From: JAPLJM01 sp963708515
GTDB taxonomy: Bacteria; Desulfobacterota; Syntrophia; Syntrophales; Fen-1087
Length of the DNA stretch: 64,000 nt
Assembly (NCBI GenBank): GCA_963708515.1
Contig: CAVPSX010000001.1
Coordinates: 37,310 to 101,309 of the forward strand
Direction: 5' to 3'
The notes below the pieces were generated by a model, which saw only the letters and a program-made list of their open reading frames with translations, had not been told where the DNA came from and made no database searches. Below, piece after piece: positions 17,743 to 27,039 of this stretch (the first letter of the stretch is position 1; each line of letters begins with the position of its first letter). A program made the position numbers and the translations under genes.

Positions 17743-18901
17743 TGTTCACCTCATGCAACCCCATCCAGACGCTTTCCTTCTGCGGCACGTCGCTTTTTTT
17801 CGTCTGCCGGTAGATCTCGGTCAGCATCTCCGGCGTCACGTCCCGGCCGCCGATTCCGGCGATGTAGCTGAATACGGGCGGATGGTCGGGCATGTTGCAC
17901 AGTGCGGCCCGGATCTCCTGGGCAAAGATGCCGCCGGCCCCGAATGAAAAATTCCGGTCGATAACGGCCACCTTTTTCGCCGCCTTTAGTTCTTCCCGGA
18001 TCCGCTCACCGGGAAAGGGCCTCAGCAGCTTGAGCTTCAGAATGCCCGCTTTTTCTCCCTTCGCCCTCAAATCCCGCAGGGCGAGGCGGCAGGTGCTCGT
18101 CACGGTTCCCGATGTCACGAAGATGATTTCGGCATCCTCGCACGCAATGGCCTCCACGGGACCGTACCGGCGGTTGAACTGCGCAGCAAAGGCATCCTCG
18201 ATCTCGCCGAAACGGATCAGGGCGTCGTCCATGGCCAGGGCCATGTGATAACGCATTTCCATATAATCGCCGGGGGCCACGAGCGGGCCGAACCCGCAGG
18301 GGTGCGCCGTGTCCAGCTGAAACTTCGGAACGTAGGGGGGCAGAAAACGGTCAACCTCCTCCTGGGCGGGCACATCCACGGGTTCATAGGTATGGGAGAG
18401 ATAAAAGGCGTCCAGCACAATCATGACGGGCAGATTCACCGCCTCGGCCAGATAAAAGGCCTGGAGGGTCGAGTCCAGAACCTCCTGGCCGTCCTCGCAG
18501 TACATCTGGATCCAGCCCGTGTCGCGCTGGGCCAGGCTATCGGTCTGATCGACCCATATGTTCCATCCCGGTGCGAGGGCCCGGTTGACTTCGGCCATGA
18601 CGATGGGCAGTCGGGCGCCGGACGCCCAGTGCAGCAGCTCATGCATCAGGGCCAACCCCTGACCGGAGGTCGCGGTGAAGGTTCTCACCCCCGCGGTCTG
18701 AGCCCCGATGAGTGCGGCCATGCAGGAATGTTCGCTTTCCACGCGCAGGAACCGGGCTTTCATGAGCCCCTTCGTGCAGTATTCCGAAAGGATCTCCACA
18801 ATATGGGTCTGCGGCGTGATGGGGTAGGCGGAAATCACCTGAACCTTCGCCAGCCTCACCGCTTCTGCGACGGCATGGCTGCCTTCCAGAACCCGTTTCA
18901 T
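17732..18901 (-). CDS. porA: 2-oxoacid:ferredoxin oxidoreductase, alpha subunit
   Basis: A 389-residue alpha subunit. The N-terminal pyrimidine-binding domain has VISAYPITPQTHIVE, the family hallmark, then VESEHSCMAALIGAQTAG and TSGQGLALMHE. The C-terminal domain II has IFVTSGTVTSTCRLALRD and VAVIDRNFSFGAGG. A longer open frame runs upstream to 18,970, but the ATG at 18,901 overlaps the upstream stop as ATGA and gives the normal N-terminus. It overlaps the beta gene by 11 bases, so tightly coupled translation is likely. Confidence 0.9.
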   Translation of the reverse strand: MKRVLEGSHAVAEAVRLAKVQVISAYPITPQTHIVEILSEYCTKGLMKARFLRVESEHSCMAALIGAQTAGVRTFTATSGQGLALMHELLHWASGARLPIVMAEVNRALAPGWNIWVDQTDSLAQRDTGWIQMYCEDGQEVLDSTLQAFYLAEAVNLPVMIVLDAFYLSHTYEPVDVPAQEEVDRFLPPYVPKFQLDTAHPCGFGPLVAPGDYMEMRYHMALAMDDALIRFGEIEDAFAAQFNRRYGPVEAIACEDAEIIFVTSGTVTSTCRLALRDLRAKGEKAGILKLKLLRPFPGERIREELKAAKKVAVIDRNFSFGAGGIFAQEIRAALCNMPDHPPVFSYIAGIGGRDVTPEMLTEIYRQTKKSDVPQKESVWMGLHEVNNAE

Positions 18902-20643
18902 GACGCCTCCTCCCCGAGGGACATGGCATTGCGGGGGCATTCCACCGCGCACAGGCCGCATCCCTTGCAATAGTCGTAATCGATATGCCGTCTCTGGGGA
19001 TCCCTCTCAAGGATCACCGACGAGTCCGGGCAGTAGATGTAGCAGTTGTCGCACTGATTGCAGATACCGCAGTTGAAGCAGCGCTCCGCCTCTTTCATGG
19101 CCAGGTGGGCGGAAATCTTCAGGTCGATTTCCTCGAAAGAGCGGGTCCGCTCTTCCTTGAGCAGCCGGGGCTGAGTCACGCGTGGGATAAACTGAAAATG
19201 ATCGGTGTTGATTTCCCCGTAACGGACCACATGGGGGTTTCTGAGCCGGCGCTCCCCGCCCAGATAGACCTCCATGGAAAGGGACTGACCGTCGCCCACC
19301 CGGCAGGCCTCCACCCTCGGGATAATGGCCTCGATCCCCTCCTGAAAAAGGATGTCCAGCGCAATGGCGGCCTGCTTGCCCGATGCGACGGCGTGGATCA
19401 CACTTTTTGTCGCGTTGGTCAGATCGCCGCCAAAGACCAAAACGGCGCCCGGCGCCCTTCGGTCCAGAACCGTGTGGGTAAGCCTGAGAATGTCCCGATC
19501 AGCGGCGTCGGGCTCGTGCCAGGCCTCAAGAGCCTGGGCGCCGATGGCCTTGAAAAGCCGGTCCACCCGCATCTGGCGTATTTTCCCATGGTCGGGAACA
19601 ATGCGCCCCCGGCTGTTTTCCTCTCCTGCAATCATCATCTCCTGCAGCGTCAGCAGGATTTTTTCCCCATCCTGAGCAACTGCCACAGGCGCCACGAGCT
19701 CCTGCAGCGCCACGCCCTCCTCAAGCGCCATTTCCACTTCCGGATCGAAGGCGGGCATATCGCGTCGCCGGCGACGGTAGAGCAGCAGGGCTTTGCCCCC
19801 CAGGCGCACGATGCTGCGTGCCACATCCACGGCGGTGTTGCCGCCGCCGATGACCACCGACACACCCACGCAGGCCGGTGCTTGACCGTCCCGGATCTGC
19901 CGCAGGAAATCCAGGCCCTCGCCGACGCCTTCGAGATTCTCTCCTGGCACTCCCATCTCCATCCCCCGGCCGTGACCGCAGGCCATGAACACGGCGTCGA
20001 AATCTTTCTTCAACGCTTCCATCATCTTCGCGGTTACCGGTGTCCCCGTAACGATGGATACACCCTGCGCCTCGATCTGCTGAATGTCATGCCGGAGTGC
20101 GGCAAGGGGCAAACGGTAAGCGGGGATGCCCCAGCGCAGGATCCCGCCGGCTTCCATGGCTGTCTCAAAGACGCGGCAGGAATAACCAAGCAGGGCCAGA
20201 AACCATGCGGCGGACAGCCCTGCCGGACCGGCGCCGACAATGGCGATCTTCTGTTTCCGGGGCGATTTATTTTCGAGATCCGGCTTGATGCCATAGCGGA
20301 TGGCCGTATCCGCAAGAAACCGCTCGAGGCTGTGAATGGCCACGGCGGCATCGAATTCCCGCCGGTTGCAGAGGTCTTCGCAGGGATGGAAGCAGACACG
20401 GCCGCAGACAGAGGGAAAAGGATTCTCCAGAAGAATCGTCTCCCAGGCTTCCTTGAAGAGCCCCTGCGTCGCGAGCATCTCGATCCGGGCGATATCTTCT
20501 CCGGCAGGACAGGTAGCGCTGCAGGGCGAGGTTTTCTCGTCGTACCGCGGGCGCGCGAAACGCCACGATCCGGTCTTGTTGCCCTCCGTGCTCAGATAGG
20601 TGCGCGGCATGAATAAGGGATTGGGATTTGCCAATTCGTTCAT
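18898..20643 (-). CDS. GltD-like NAD(P)-flavoprotein fused to a 2x[4Fe-4S] ferredoxin domain
   Basis: A 581-residue fusion in the position of the delta (ferredoxin) subunit. The N-terminal Cys-rich helical domain (CSATCPAGEDI and VCGRVCFHPCEDLCNR) is like that of GltD/NfnB. An FAD fold with GAGPAGLSAAW lies near residue 137 and an NAD(P) fold with GGGNTAVDVARS near 267. The C-terminus has two cluster motifs, CFNCGICNQC..CYIYCP and CKGCGLCAVECP. Such a protein could pass electrons between the oxidoreductase clusters and NAD(P)H or another ferredoxin. It overlaps porA by 4 bases (ATGA) and is separated from the gamma gene by 83 bases. Confidence 0.88.
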   Translation of the reverse strand: MNELANPNPLFMPRTYLSTEGNKTGSWRFARPRYDEKTSPCSATCPAGEDIARIEMLATQGLFKEAWETILLENPFPSVCGRVCFHPCEDLCNRREFDAAVAIHSLERFLADTAIRYGIKPDLENKSPRKQKIAIVGAGPAGLSAAWFLALLGYSCRVFETAMEAGGILRWGIPAYRLPLAALRHDIQQIEAQGVSIVTGTPVTAKMMEALKKDFDAVFMACGHGRGMEMGVPGENLEGVGEGLDFLRQIRDGQAPACVGVSVVIGGGNTAVDVARSIVRLGGKALLLYRRRRRDMPAFDPEVEMALEEGVALQELVAPVAVAQDGEKILLTLQEMMIAGEENSRGRIVPDHGKIRQMRVDRLFKAIGAQALEAWHEPDAADRDILRLTHTVLDRRAPGAVLVFGGDLTNATKSVIHAVASGKQAAIALDILFQEGIEAIIPRVEACRVGDGQSLSMEVYLGGERRLRNPHVVRYGEINTDHFQFIPRVTQPRLLKEERTRSFEEIDLKISAHLAMKEAERCFNCGICNQCDNCYIYCPDSSVILERDPQRRHIDYDYCKGCGLCAVECPRNAMSLGEEAS

Positions 20644-20726
20644 GATTGATTCCCTGGCGATTCTATACGCTTCCCTGCCTCAAGACACCCTGGAACGGCG
20701 CTCATCATCATCTTGTAAATATCCTG

Positions 20727-21290
20727 TTACGCGATCCTTCCCGGCAGGCAGACCTGCCTGTAAGCGTCGCCGGCCGCTTCGATGTTGCTTTGAGCCTCGG
20801 CTGCGAGATCTTCCCTGATTGCAGCAGCAATGGCTTCCAGGGGCGGCATTTCCAGCATCCGCGCAAAAGCCCCGATCATGGCCGTATTGACGATGGGATG
20901 GGTGCGCGTCCCCAGCCGGTGATCGAGCGCGATCCGGTTGGCGTCCACGTGGGCCATTTGAAAACCGGCATAGGGCGTCAAATCGGCAGGCGGCAAGGGG
21001 CTGTTGATCAGAATCCAGCCGCCGGGCCTGAGCCCTCGTGTGACATTGATGCTGTGCAGGAGGGTCTGATCCTGAACGGCTATGTGGTCCGGCGTGGTGA
21101 CGTTCGTCCGCAAAAGGATTTTTCCCCGGTCCAGGCGAACATAGGCTTCGACGGGCGCACCGCGCCGCTCCACGCCGAAAAAGGGGAAGCTCTGAACCTG
21201 CCAGCCGGCCTCGAAAAAGGCTTTGGCCAGCAGAATGGTGGCGACCACCGTTCCCTGGCCTCCGCGGCCGTGAAAACGGATCTCAATCAT
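20727..21290 (-). CDS. porG: 2-oxoacid:ferredoxin oxidoreductase, gamma subunit
   Basis: A 187-residue gamma subunit, which binds CoA in this enzyme family. The N-terminus MIEIRFHGRGGQGTV is the hallmark, followed by FFGVERRGAPVEAYVRL and TPYAGFQMAHVDAN. I chose the ATG at 21,290 because the family begins exactly there. It is first of the enzyme genes and lies 13 bases after the XRE-cupin regulator, so regulator and enzyme are probably cotranscribed. Confidence 0.9.
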   Translation of the reverse strand: MIEIRFHGRGGQGTVVATILLAKAFFEAGWQVQSFPFFGVERRGAPVEAYVRLDRGKILLRTNVTTPDHIAVQDQTLLHSINVTRGLRPGGWILINSPLPPADLTPYAGFQMAHVDANRIALDHRLGTRTHPIVNTAMIGAFARMLEMPPLEAIAAAIREDLAAEAQSNIEAAGDAYRQVCLPGRIA

Positions 21291-21303
21291 TTCTTTACCT
21301 TTT

Positions 21304-21906
21304 TCAGATCTTGTTCCAGACAACCACCACGGCACGCGCCGGGGCCTCCGTCAGCGAGCGGAAACTGTGGTTCAGGGCGGAGTCAAAATAAAGGGCGTCG
21401 CCGGCCGAGAGCGACTCCACGCGGTCATTCGTCCTGAACTCCAGTTTTCCGTCCAGAAGGAAAATGAATTCCTCGCCCTCGTGGCTTGTGAACACCATCT
21501 CTGCCGTTTCCATCGGCACGAATTCGACCAGAAGCGGCTCCATGTGCTTGCCGGGCATCCTGGCCTCGAGGGATTCGTAAACATAATCGACCTCTCCCTC
21601 CCGGTGATGCGGGCGCCGCTTGACGCTGATGCGTTCCCCGGCCCGCGTGACGGAAACCTGTTCGGCAGGCGCCTCATCCTTGAAGAAATAGGCCATGCCG
21701 ACGTTGAGCGCCCGGGCCAGCTTCAGCAGTGTGGCCACGGGCGGCATGATTTCGTCGGACTCGATCTCTGCCAGCACGGATTTGGAAATACCGGTCTTCG
21801 CAGCCAGATCATGGAGGGTATGGAAGTTTCTTTCACGGAGATCTTTGACCTTGCCGCCGATTTTGAATTCCCCGGCAGCGGAAGGGATTTGCTCGTTCTG
21901 TGGCAT
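21304..21906 (-). CDS. XRE-family regulator with C-terminal cupin domain
   Basis: A 200-residue DNA-binding protein. A helix-turn-helix domain at about 15-72 (TLHDLAAKTGISKSVLAEIE) is followed by a short linker and a cupin sensor domain at about 110-198 (SHEGEEFIFLLDGKLEF and LSAGDALYFDSALNHSFR). Regulators of this type (PuuR/SutR-like) respond to small metabolites. It heads the oxidoreductase operon and probably controls it. GGAGGTGAGA lies 5 bases before the ATG. Confidence 0.9.
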   Translation of the reverse strand: MPQNEQIPSAAGEFKIGGKVKDLRERNFHTLHDLAAKTGISKSVLAEIESDEIMPPVATLLKLARALNVGMAYFFKDEAPAEQVSVTRAGERISVKRRPHHREGEVDYVYESLEARMPGKHMEPLLVEFVPMETAEMVFTSHEGEEFIFLLDGKLEFRTNDRVESLSAGDALYFDSALNHSFRSLTEAPARAVVVVWNKI

Positions 21907-22104
21907 TTTCTCACCTCCACCGGAACAGGTTCGTATGAGGCTAAGAACAATCTTGGGTGACAGACGGGCTTCTTATATCGGAAGTTAACGACATGATGCC
22001 CAAGGGAGAGGGGGATGTCAAGGAAAAACAGGGTCAGCGACGGCATGAATGCGGCGCCGAAGTGGTCGCCGTGCCGGTGATACTCGCCGTCTTCTGAAGC
22101 GCCT

Positions 22105-23764
22105 TCAGGACTCCCTGCTGCGACAGGCATCCACGACGAATTGTGCAAGATGATCGCCGATCAGAGCATAGGGCAGGAGCACTTCATTGGCCCCGCTCGT
22201 TTTCAAAATTTCAACCTGATCAACCGAATCGGCCGTGGCAACGATAACAGCGTTCGGCGCTATGGCGCGACAGGTTGTTACCATTGACTGGTTGTTTGTT
22301 CCCTTGAGCAGCATATCGGGAATGGTCGAAAGGATGACTTCCGCATGAGCGACGTGGGCGTGTTCCAGTGTATCCATACTGCTGATATCGCCGAACATTC
22401 CCTTAACATTCCTGTCATTTAACTCTATCAGAACTTCGAGGTTGAAATCGATCACCAGGATCTTCTTCAAAACATCGGGAGCCATTTCATCCAGCCGGTC
22501 GATAAAAGACCGGGCCCCCCGGTGAAACCCGAGGAGCACCACGGGATAATGGTTCTTCAGTTCATCCGCCGCCTCTTTGGTTTGTGACGTAAAGCCGATC
22601 ATTGCGAGAAGGCGCTCGAAAACCAGATAGGCTGCGTGATTACCCTTGATGAAATAGGACGACAGCACTGAGGTGATGGCCATGGCGTAAATGATCAGAG
22701 ACAGCATGCGCTGCTCAATATGGCCGAAACCCACCCCGAGGGCCGCCACCACGAGCGAGAATTCGCTGATCTGCGACAGATTGAGACTCGCGATGAAGCT
22801 CGTGCGCCGTCCGCTTCCGGCAAGGGAGAGGAGCGGATAAATCGTCAGGAAACGGGAGACAATCACGAATAATACGATGACTGCCGCCATGATCAGCAGC
22901 ATGGGGTCCGGAACAGGAATCTTCATGCCGATGGACAGAAAAAAGAGAGTCAGAAAGAAATCGCGAAGGGGCAACACTTTAGCCGTTACATAGACGCTGT
23001 AGGGAAACGTTGAGATGGCCACCCCGGCGATCAACGCCCCCATTTCCATGGAAAGACCGATCCAAGCCCCCGTTCCCGCCATGAAAGCGCACCAGGCAAT
23101 GGACATGGCCACCACCATTTCCGGCGTTTTCGAGATATTCTCGAAAATCCAGCGGAGCAGATATTTACTGAGCACAAAACCGATGGCCAAAAGCGCCACG
23201 CTCTTGCCCAAGGCCATGACGACGAGAAAGATCTGAGGATTCGTAAAATGGGGTTGCAGGGCCAGGATCAGAATCGCCCAGAGATCCTGAAAGATGAGGA
23301 TGCCGAGCGTCATGCGGCCCGGGAAGGGTGTCGAGCTCAAACTTGTCGTAAAGAAGCTTGACCACAATGGCCGTACTGCTCAACGCGCAGAACAGCGCCA
23401 GATACAGGGCATCGATCCGGCCCTTGCTGAGATCGTAGCCCAATAACAGGAAGAACCCCAGCCCCATGAGAACGCACAGGATAAACTGACCCACCCCGGC
23501 GTAGAACAACTGCCGCCCCGAAGAGAGAAGTTTTTTGGGATTGAGTTCCAGGCCGATAATGAACAGCAGCAGGATCAATCCGATTTCCGAAATGACGGCG
23601 ATGTTTGCGGGCGCGGAGACCAGCTTGAAGCCGATCCCGGGACCGATCAGGGCGCCTGCGACCAGATAACCCAGGATGACGGGCTGACGGAAAAGCTGGA
23701 AGACAAACCCAAGCACCGTGGCCGCCAGAATCGAAATGCCGATTTCGCCGAGAATGCCATGCAT
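22105..23764 (-). CDS. CPA2 cation:proton antiporter, KefB-like, with a frameshift
   Basis: An inner-membrane monovalent cation:H+ antiporter of about 550 residues. The N-terminal part has ILGYLVAGALIGPGIGF and LSSTAIVVKLLYDKFELDT. Translation then shifts frame near 23,314-23,323, where CCCGGGCC seems to carry one base too many; LPG should continue as RMTLGILIFQDLWAILILAL in the other frame. The remainder has about seven more membrane segments and a C-terminal TrkA-N-like (RCK) domain starting VVLLGFHRGARSF, with an unusual nucleotide-binding loop. Indel error is more likely than decay because both halves are otherwise clean. The ion is unknown. Confidence 0.82.
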
Positions 23765-23779
23765 GGCCGTAATCGTTTT

Positions 23780-23977
23780 CTAACCCGGCACGCGTTTCAC
23801 GGCGCCGCTGGTTAGAAGCTCCTGCAGCTGGGCCAGAAGCTGTCGCTCCTGGGGGTCGATTTTCATATCCGCATTGGCGAGCATAAGAATCTTTTCGTAT
23901 TCCGTGGTTGTCAGTTCATGGTCCTCGATGGCTTTGTCGATCATTTCTTTCAATTTGGCGGCTTCTTTGCTTAACAT
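23780..23977 (-). CDS. Small acidic helical protein (TerB-like region)
   Basis: A 65-residue soluble protein that is mostly helical with many Glu/Lys/Leu (LTTTEYEKILMLANADMKID, then QERQLLAQLQELL). The 'LANADMKIDPQER' stretch resembles the 'a-aDG-id--E' helix of TerB-like domains, but it is too short to assign. I chose the ATG at 23,977 after GAGAGG; a GTG at 23,986 is also in frame. It is 15 bases upstream of the antiporter gene on the same strand and may be coexpressed. Confidence 0.6.
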   Translation of the reverse strand: MLSKEAAKLKEMIDKAIEDHELTTTEYEKILMLANADMKIDPQERQLLAQLQELLTSGAVKRVPG

Positions 23978-24093
23978 GAATAACACCTCTCGTTGGATTC
24001 TGCTTATTTGGACCGGATTGCCCTTTCGGGCACGCGGTATATAGAAAAGTCAACGGGGAATGTCAATACCATTTCTGGAAGCGAGAAAAATCA

Positions 24094-24123
24094 TTGACAT
24101 TTGCTTTTGAAAAGACCTAATAT
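24094..24123 (+). promoter_or_regulatory. Sigma-70 type promoter for the nitroreductase gene
   Basis: TTGACA at 24,094-24,099 and TAATAT at 24,118-24,123 are separated by 18 bases in an AT-rich stretch. The gene downstream starts at 24,228, leaving a leader of roughly 100 bases that is GC-rich and in which I recognise no known RNA element. Confidence 0.65.
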
Positions 24124-24227
24124 GCGGGGCGGTCCGGATCGTTGCGGCAGGCCTTGTGTAAAGCGGGCCGGCGGGGCAGTCGGTTTATCAGGAAAAGCCC
24201 TTTAAAGGTCTTAATCGGGAGTTCGGC

Positions 24228-24797
24228 ATGATCAAAGATCTTGTCGTCAAAAACAGAACTTACCGTAGGTTTGATCAGGGCTTCGCCGTCGGCATGGACG
24301 CCCTGCGGGAGCTGGTTGAACTGGCCAGGCTCAGCGGATCGGCCGGCAATAAACAGCCTCTCAAGTATATCCTTTCCTGCGATCCCCTAAAAAACGCACT
24401 CATTTTTGAACACCTGGCCTGGGCCGGCTATTTGAAAGACTGGCCCGGTCCCGCCGAGGGTGAAAGACCCTCCGCCTATATCCTCATGCTGGGCGACAAA
24501 GAGATCAGCCCGTCCTTCGATTTCGACAATGGCATCGCCGCGCAGAGCATTCTGCTGGGTGCCGTGGAAAAAGGGCTCGGGGGCTGCATGATCGCATCCA
24601 TCCAGCGGCCCAAACTTCGTGAAAAGCTTAATATTCCGGATAGATACGAGATGCTCCTGGTGATCGCGCTGGGGAAGCCTGTCGAAACCGTCGTCCTCGA
24701 AACGGTGAAGACGGACGGAGATGTGAGATACTGGCGGGATGGCGAAGGCAGGCATTATGTTCCCAAACGCTCTCTGGACGATATCGTTCTGGCCTGA
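24228..24797 (+). CDS. Nitroreductase family flavoprotein
   Basis: A 189-residue FMN-dependent oxidoreductase of the nitroreductase fold. The N-terminal FMN phosphate-binding segment reads KNRTYRRFDQ, then LVELARLSGSAGNKQPLKY. The middle has NGIAAQSILLGAVEKGLGGC, the usual helix following the first half, and VIALGKPVE. It is short for the family but complete. Members reduce nitro compounds, quinones or flavins with NAD(P)H. It has its own promoter, and cstA follows 82 bases downstream, so the two may be read together. Confidence 0.85.
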   Translation: MIKDLVVKNRTYRRFDQGFAVGMDALRELVELARLSGSAGNKQPLKYILSCDPLKNALIFEHLAWAGYLKDWPGPAEGERPSAYILMLGDKEISPSFDFDNGIAAQSILLGAVEKGLGGCMIASIQRPKLREKLNIPDRYEMLLVIALGKPVETVVLETVKTDGDVRYWRDGEGRHYVPKRSLDDIVLA

Positions 24798-24878
24798 TCA
24801 GAAATAAGAATTTCCGGGTTTTTTAGCAACAGGAATTCATGGTTCATTTAATCAATCTTTTTTGAAAGGAGGCTGTTC

Positions 24879-26687
24879 ATGACCACAACCATCATCTGTA
24901 TCATCGGCTTCATCCTTTACATGGGCCTGTACTTTACGTACGGGAAAAAGATCGAACGGGACGTCGTCCGGGCCTCGGATGATATCGAGGCGCCGTCGAA
25001 ACGTCTGTATGACGGCATCGATTACGTGCCCGCCCACCGGATGGTCCTATTCGGCCATCATTTTTCCTCCATCGCCGGGGCCGGCCCCATCATCGGCCCC
25101 GCCCTGGCCATGTGCTGGGGATGGCTTCCCGCCCTCCTCTGGGTCTGGCTGGGAAACATCTTCATCGGCGCCATCCACGACTACATCGCCCTGATGGCCT
25201 CGATGCGCTATGACGGCAAGTCCATCCAGTTCGTCGCCTCCGACCTGATTTCCAAACGGACGGGAACGGCCTTTTACTGGATCGTCTTCTTCCTCCTCGT
25301 TTTGGTCGTCGCGGCCTTCGGCACGGTTATCTCCGGGATGTTCGCCAAAACGCCGGAAATCGCCGCGGCCTCCATCTACGTGACCTTCGTGGCCATGATC
25401 CTCGGGTATCTTATCTATGTTGTCAAAATGAACCTCCCGATCGCTACGATCATCGGGGTCGCCATGATGGCCGCCGCCATCTGGGCGGGTACGATATTTC
25501 CCGTGCAGGCGAGCTTTGAGGTCTGGCTGGTCGTCCTCTTCTTCTACATCATCATCGCCGCCGCCATCCCCGTCAATATCCTGCTGCAGCCCCGGGACTA
25601 TCTCAATTCCTGGCTCCTCTACTTCGGGATATTCGTGGGATTCGCCGCCGCCTTCTTCACCTTCAGGGGCGTGGAGATCCCCATGATGTCCGATTTCGCA
25701 CCGGTCCTGATCGGCGGGAAGCCGACGCCCTTCTGGCCCGCCATTCCTCTGATCGTCGCCTGCGGGTCCCTCTCGGGCTTCCATTCCCTGGTCGCCTCCG
25801 GGACGTCCTCCAAGCAGATCGCCAAGGAGTCTGACGGCCTCTTCATCGGCTACGGGGCCATGTTCACGGAAGGGTTCCTCTCCACGATCGTCATCTGCGG
25901 CATCGCCGGTTTCGGCTTCACGGCCCTGAAGAACGCCCATGACGCCGCCGCTGCCGCTGCCGCCGCCAAAGCTGCTGCGGGGGCCGTCGCCGGAGCGGGA
26001 GGCGTGGCCGCCGCAGCTACCGCGGTTGTTGCCCCCTTTGCCCTCACCCTCGACAACTGGGGGGCCATGTTCACCAAGACCTCGGAGGCCCTGAGGCTCT
26101 CCCAGGCCAACCTGGTCATTCAGACCTACGCGGATATGGTCGCGGCAAGCTTCCTTTCCTTCATCCCCACGAAGATCGTCAAGGTCATCGCCGGGCTGTG
26201 GATCTCCGCCTTCGCCCTGACGACCCTCGACACGACCAACCGGATCGCCCGCTACTGCGTTGTGGAGATGCTGGCCCCGGTGAAGAACAAGGCTTCGGGC
26301 CTCTACAACATCCTGACGAACCGCTGGATCGCCTCGCTGATTCCGGCCCTCATCGGCATCTATCTGGCATGGAGCAAGCAGTTCACCATCGTCTGGCCGT
26401 CTTTCGGGGCCGCCAACCAGCTCATCGCCTCGATCGCCCTGATGACGGGGGCCGCCTATGTGGCCAAGAAGCTCAAGTCCAAGTTCGCCATCATGGCGGT
26501 CATTCCCGCCTGGTTCCTCTGGATCACGGTGACATCGGCCATCATCTGGTTCATGATCGTGGTCATGCCGGCCAACATCGCCAAGGCGCCCGGGCAGGGC
26601 TGGACGGTCCAGGTCATCATGGGGATCATGCTCATCATGAATGTCATCTTCATTGTCGATTTCGTGAAATCGCGTAAAAAAGAGTAA
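24879..26687 (+). CDS. cstA: CstA-family carbon starvation membrane protein
   Basis: A 602-residue inner-membrane transporter with about 16 hydrophobic segments. Family blocks FGHHFSSIAGAGPIIGPALA, WLGNIFIGAIHDY and SGFHSLVASGTSSKQIA are clear. CstA proteins import peptides or pyruvate under carbon limitation. A strong AAAGGAGG site precedes the ATG. An unusual Ala/Gly-rich stretch of about 35 residues (AAAAAAAAKAAAGAVAGAGG region, near residue 355) lies in a loop after a membrane segment. The gene is followed by a palindromic repeat. Confidence 0.93.
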   Translation: MTTTIICIIGFILYMGLYFTYGKKIERDVVRASDDIEAPSKRLYDGIDYVPAHRMVLFGHHFSSIAGAGPIIGPALAMCWGWLPALLWVWLGNIFIGAIHDYIALMASMRYDGKSIQFVASDLISKRTGTAFYWIVFFLLVLVVAAFGTVISGMFAKTPEIAAASIYVTFVAMILGYLIYVVKMNLPIATIIGVAMMAAAIWAGTIFPVQASFEVWLVVLFFYIIIAAAIPVNILLQPRDYLNSWLLYFGIFVGFAAAFFTFRGVEIPMMSDFAPVLIGGKPTPFWPAIPLIVACGSLSGFHSLVASGTSSKQIAKESDGLFIGYGAMFTEGFLSTIVICGIAGFGFTALKNAHDAAAAAAAAKAAAGAVAGAGGVAAAATAVVAPFALTLDNWGAMFTKTSEALRLSQANLVIQTYADMVAASFLSFIPTKIVKVIAGLWISAFALTTLDTTNRIARYCVVEMLAPVKNKASGLYNILTNRWIASLIPALIGIYLAWSKQFTIVWPSFGAANQLIASIALMTGAAYVAKKLKSKFAIMAVIPAWFLWITVTSAIIWFMIVVMPANIAKAPGQGWTVQVIMGIMLIMNVIFIVDFVKSRKKE

Positions 26688-26699
26688 ATTTGGAATAGA

Positions 26700-26736
26700 A
26701 TATAGGGGGACAGATTTCAAATCTGTCCCCCTATAT
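26700..26736. repeat. REP-type palindrome downstream of cstA
   Basis: Arms ATATAGGGGGACAGATTT and its complement surround a single C. It is the same family as the other four copies. It lies 13 bases after the cstA stop and 16 bases before the next gene, so it could attenuate transcription or protect the 3' end. Confidence 0.85.
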
Positions 26737-26751
26737 CAGGATGGGGTTCAG

Positions 26752-27039
26752 GTGGAAATGGCCTCTTCGTTTCTCGGCTATTGCCGGCAGATGCTTACGG
26801 ATATGGGCACGGCCCAGCGGGAGAGCCTCGTTTCCCTGACCTGCCTGGAGGTGCAGGAACTGGAAAACATCTTTGCCCTCCTGCTGATGGGCTCTTTTAT
26901 CGGCCTGCCCGCCCCGCCGACCTTTCTGTCCGTCGAACTTCTGCCCTTCATGGAACGGGAAATGAGAATTCTGCACCAGCGGGCCGAAGACGCCCATGAC
27001 ATGCTTGCCGAGATCATGGGCACGCTCGGAATTGATTGA
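26752..27039 (+). CDS. Hypothetical protein upstream of ArsA-like ATPase
   Basis: A 95-residue predicted helical protein, GTG start (an ATG lies two codons on). It has a moderately hydrophobic centre (LENIFALLLMGSFIGLPAPP) and an acidic C-terminus (EDAHDMLAEIMGTLGID). Its TGA overlaps the ATPase ATG by one base, so the two are translationally coupled. I do not recognise a family. In context it may be a partner of the ATPase or a helical cargo. Confidence 0.7.
   Translation: MEMASSFLGYCRQMLTDMGTAQRESLVSLTCLEVQELENIFALLLMGSFIGLPAPPTFLSVELLPFMEREMRILHQRAEDAHDMLAEIMGTLGID

Noticed and set aside
18985..20616. 543-codon plus-strand open frame opposite the GltD-ferredoxin gene
   Set aside because: Antisense shadow with unnatural composition (His/Pro/Arg-rich), no ribosome-binding site, and a well supported gene on the other strand.
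24124..24227. Riboswitch in the leader before the nitroreductase gene
   Set aside because: The leader is GC-rich but I find no known aptamer core (for example FMN or cobalamin) and no clear terminator/antiterminator pair.
25047..26720. 557-codon minus-strand open frame opposite cstA
   Set aside because: It is the antisense shadow of a GC-rich membrane-protein gene, rich in Asp/Gly/His/Arg without any motif; cstA itself is clear.
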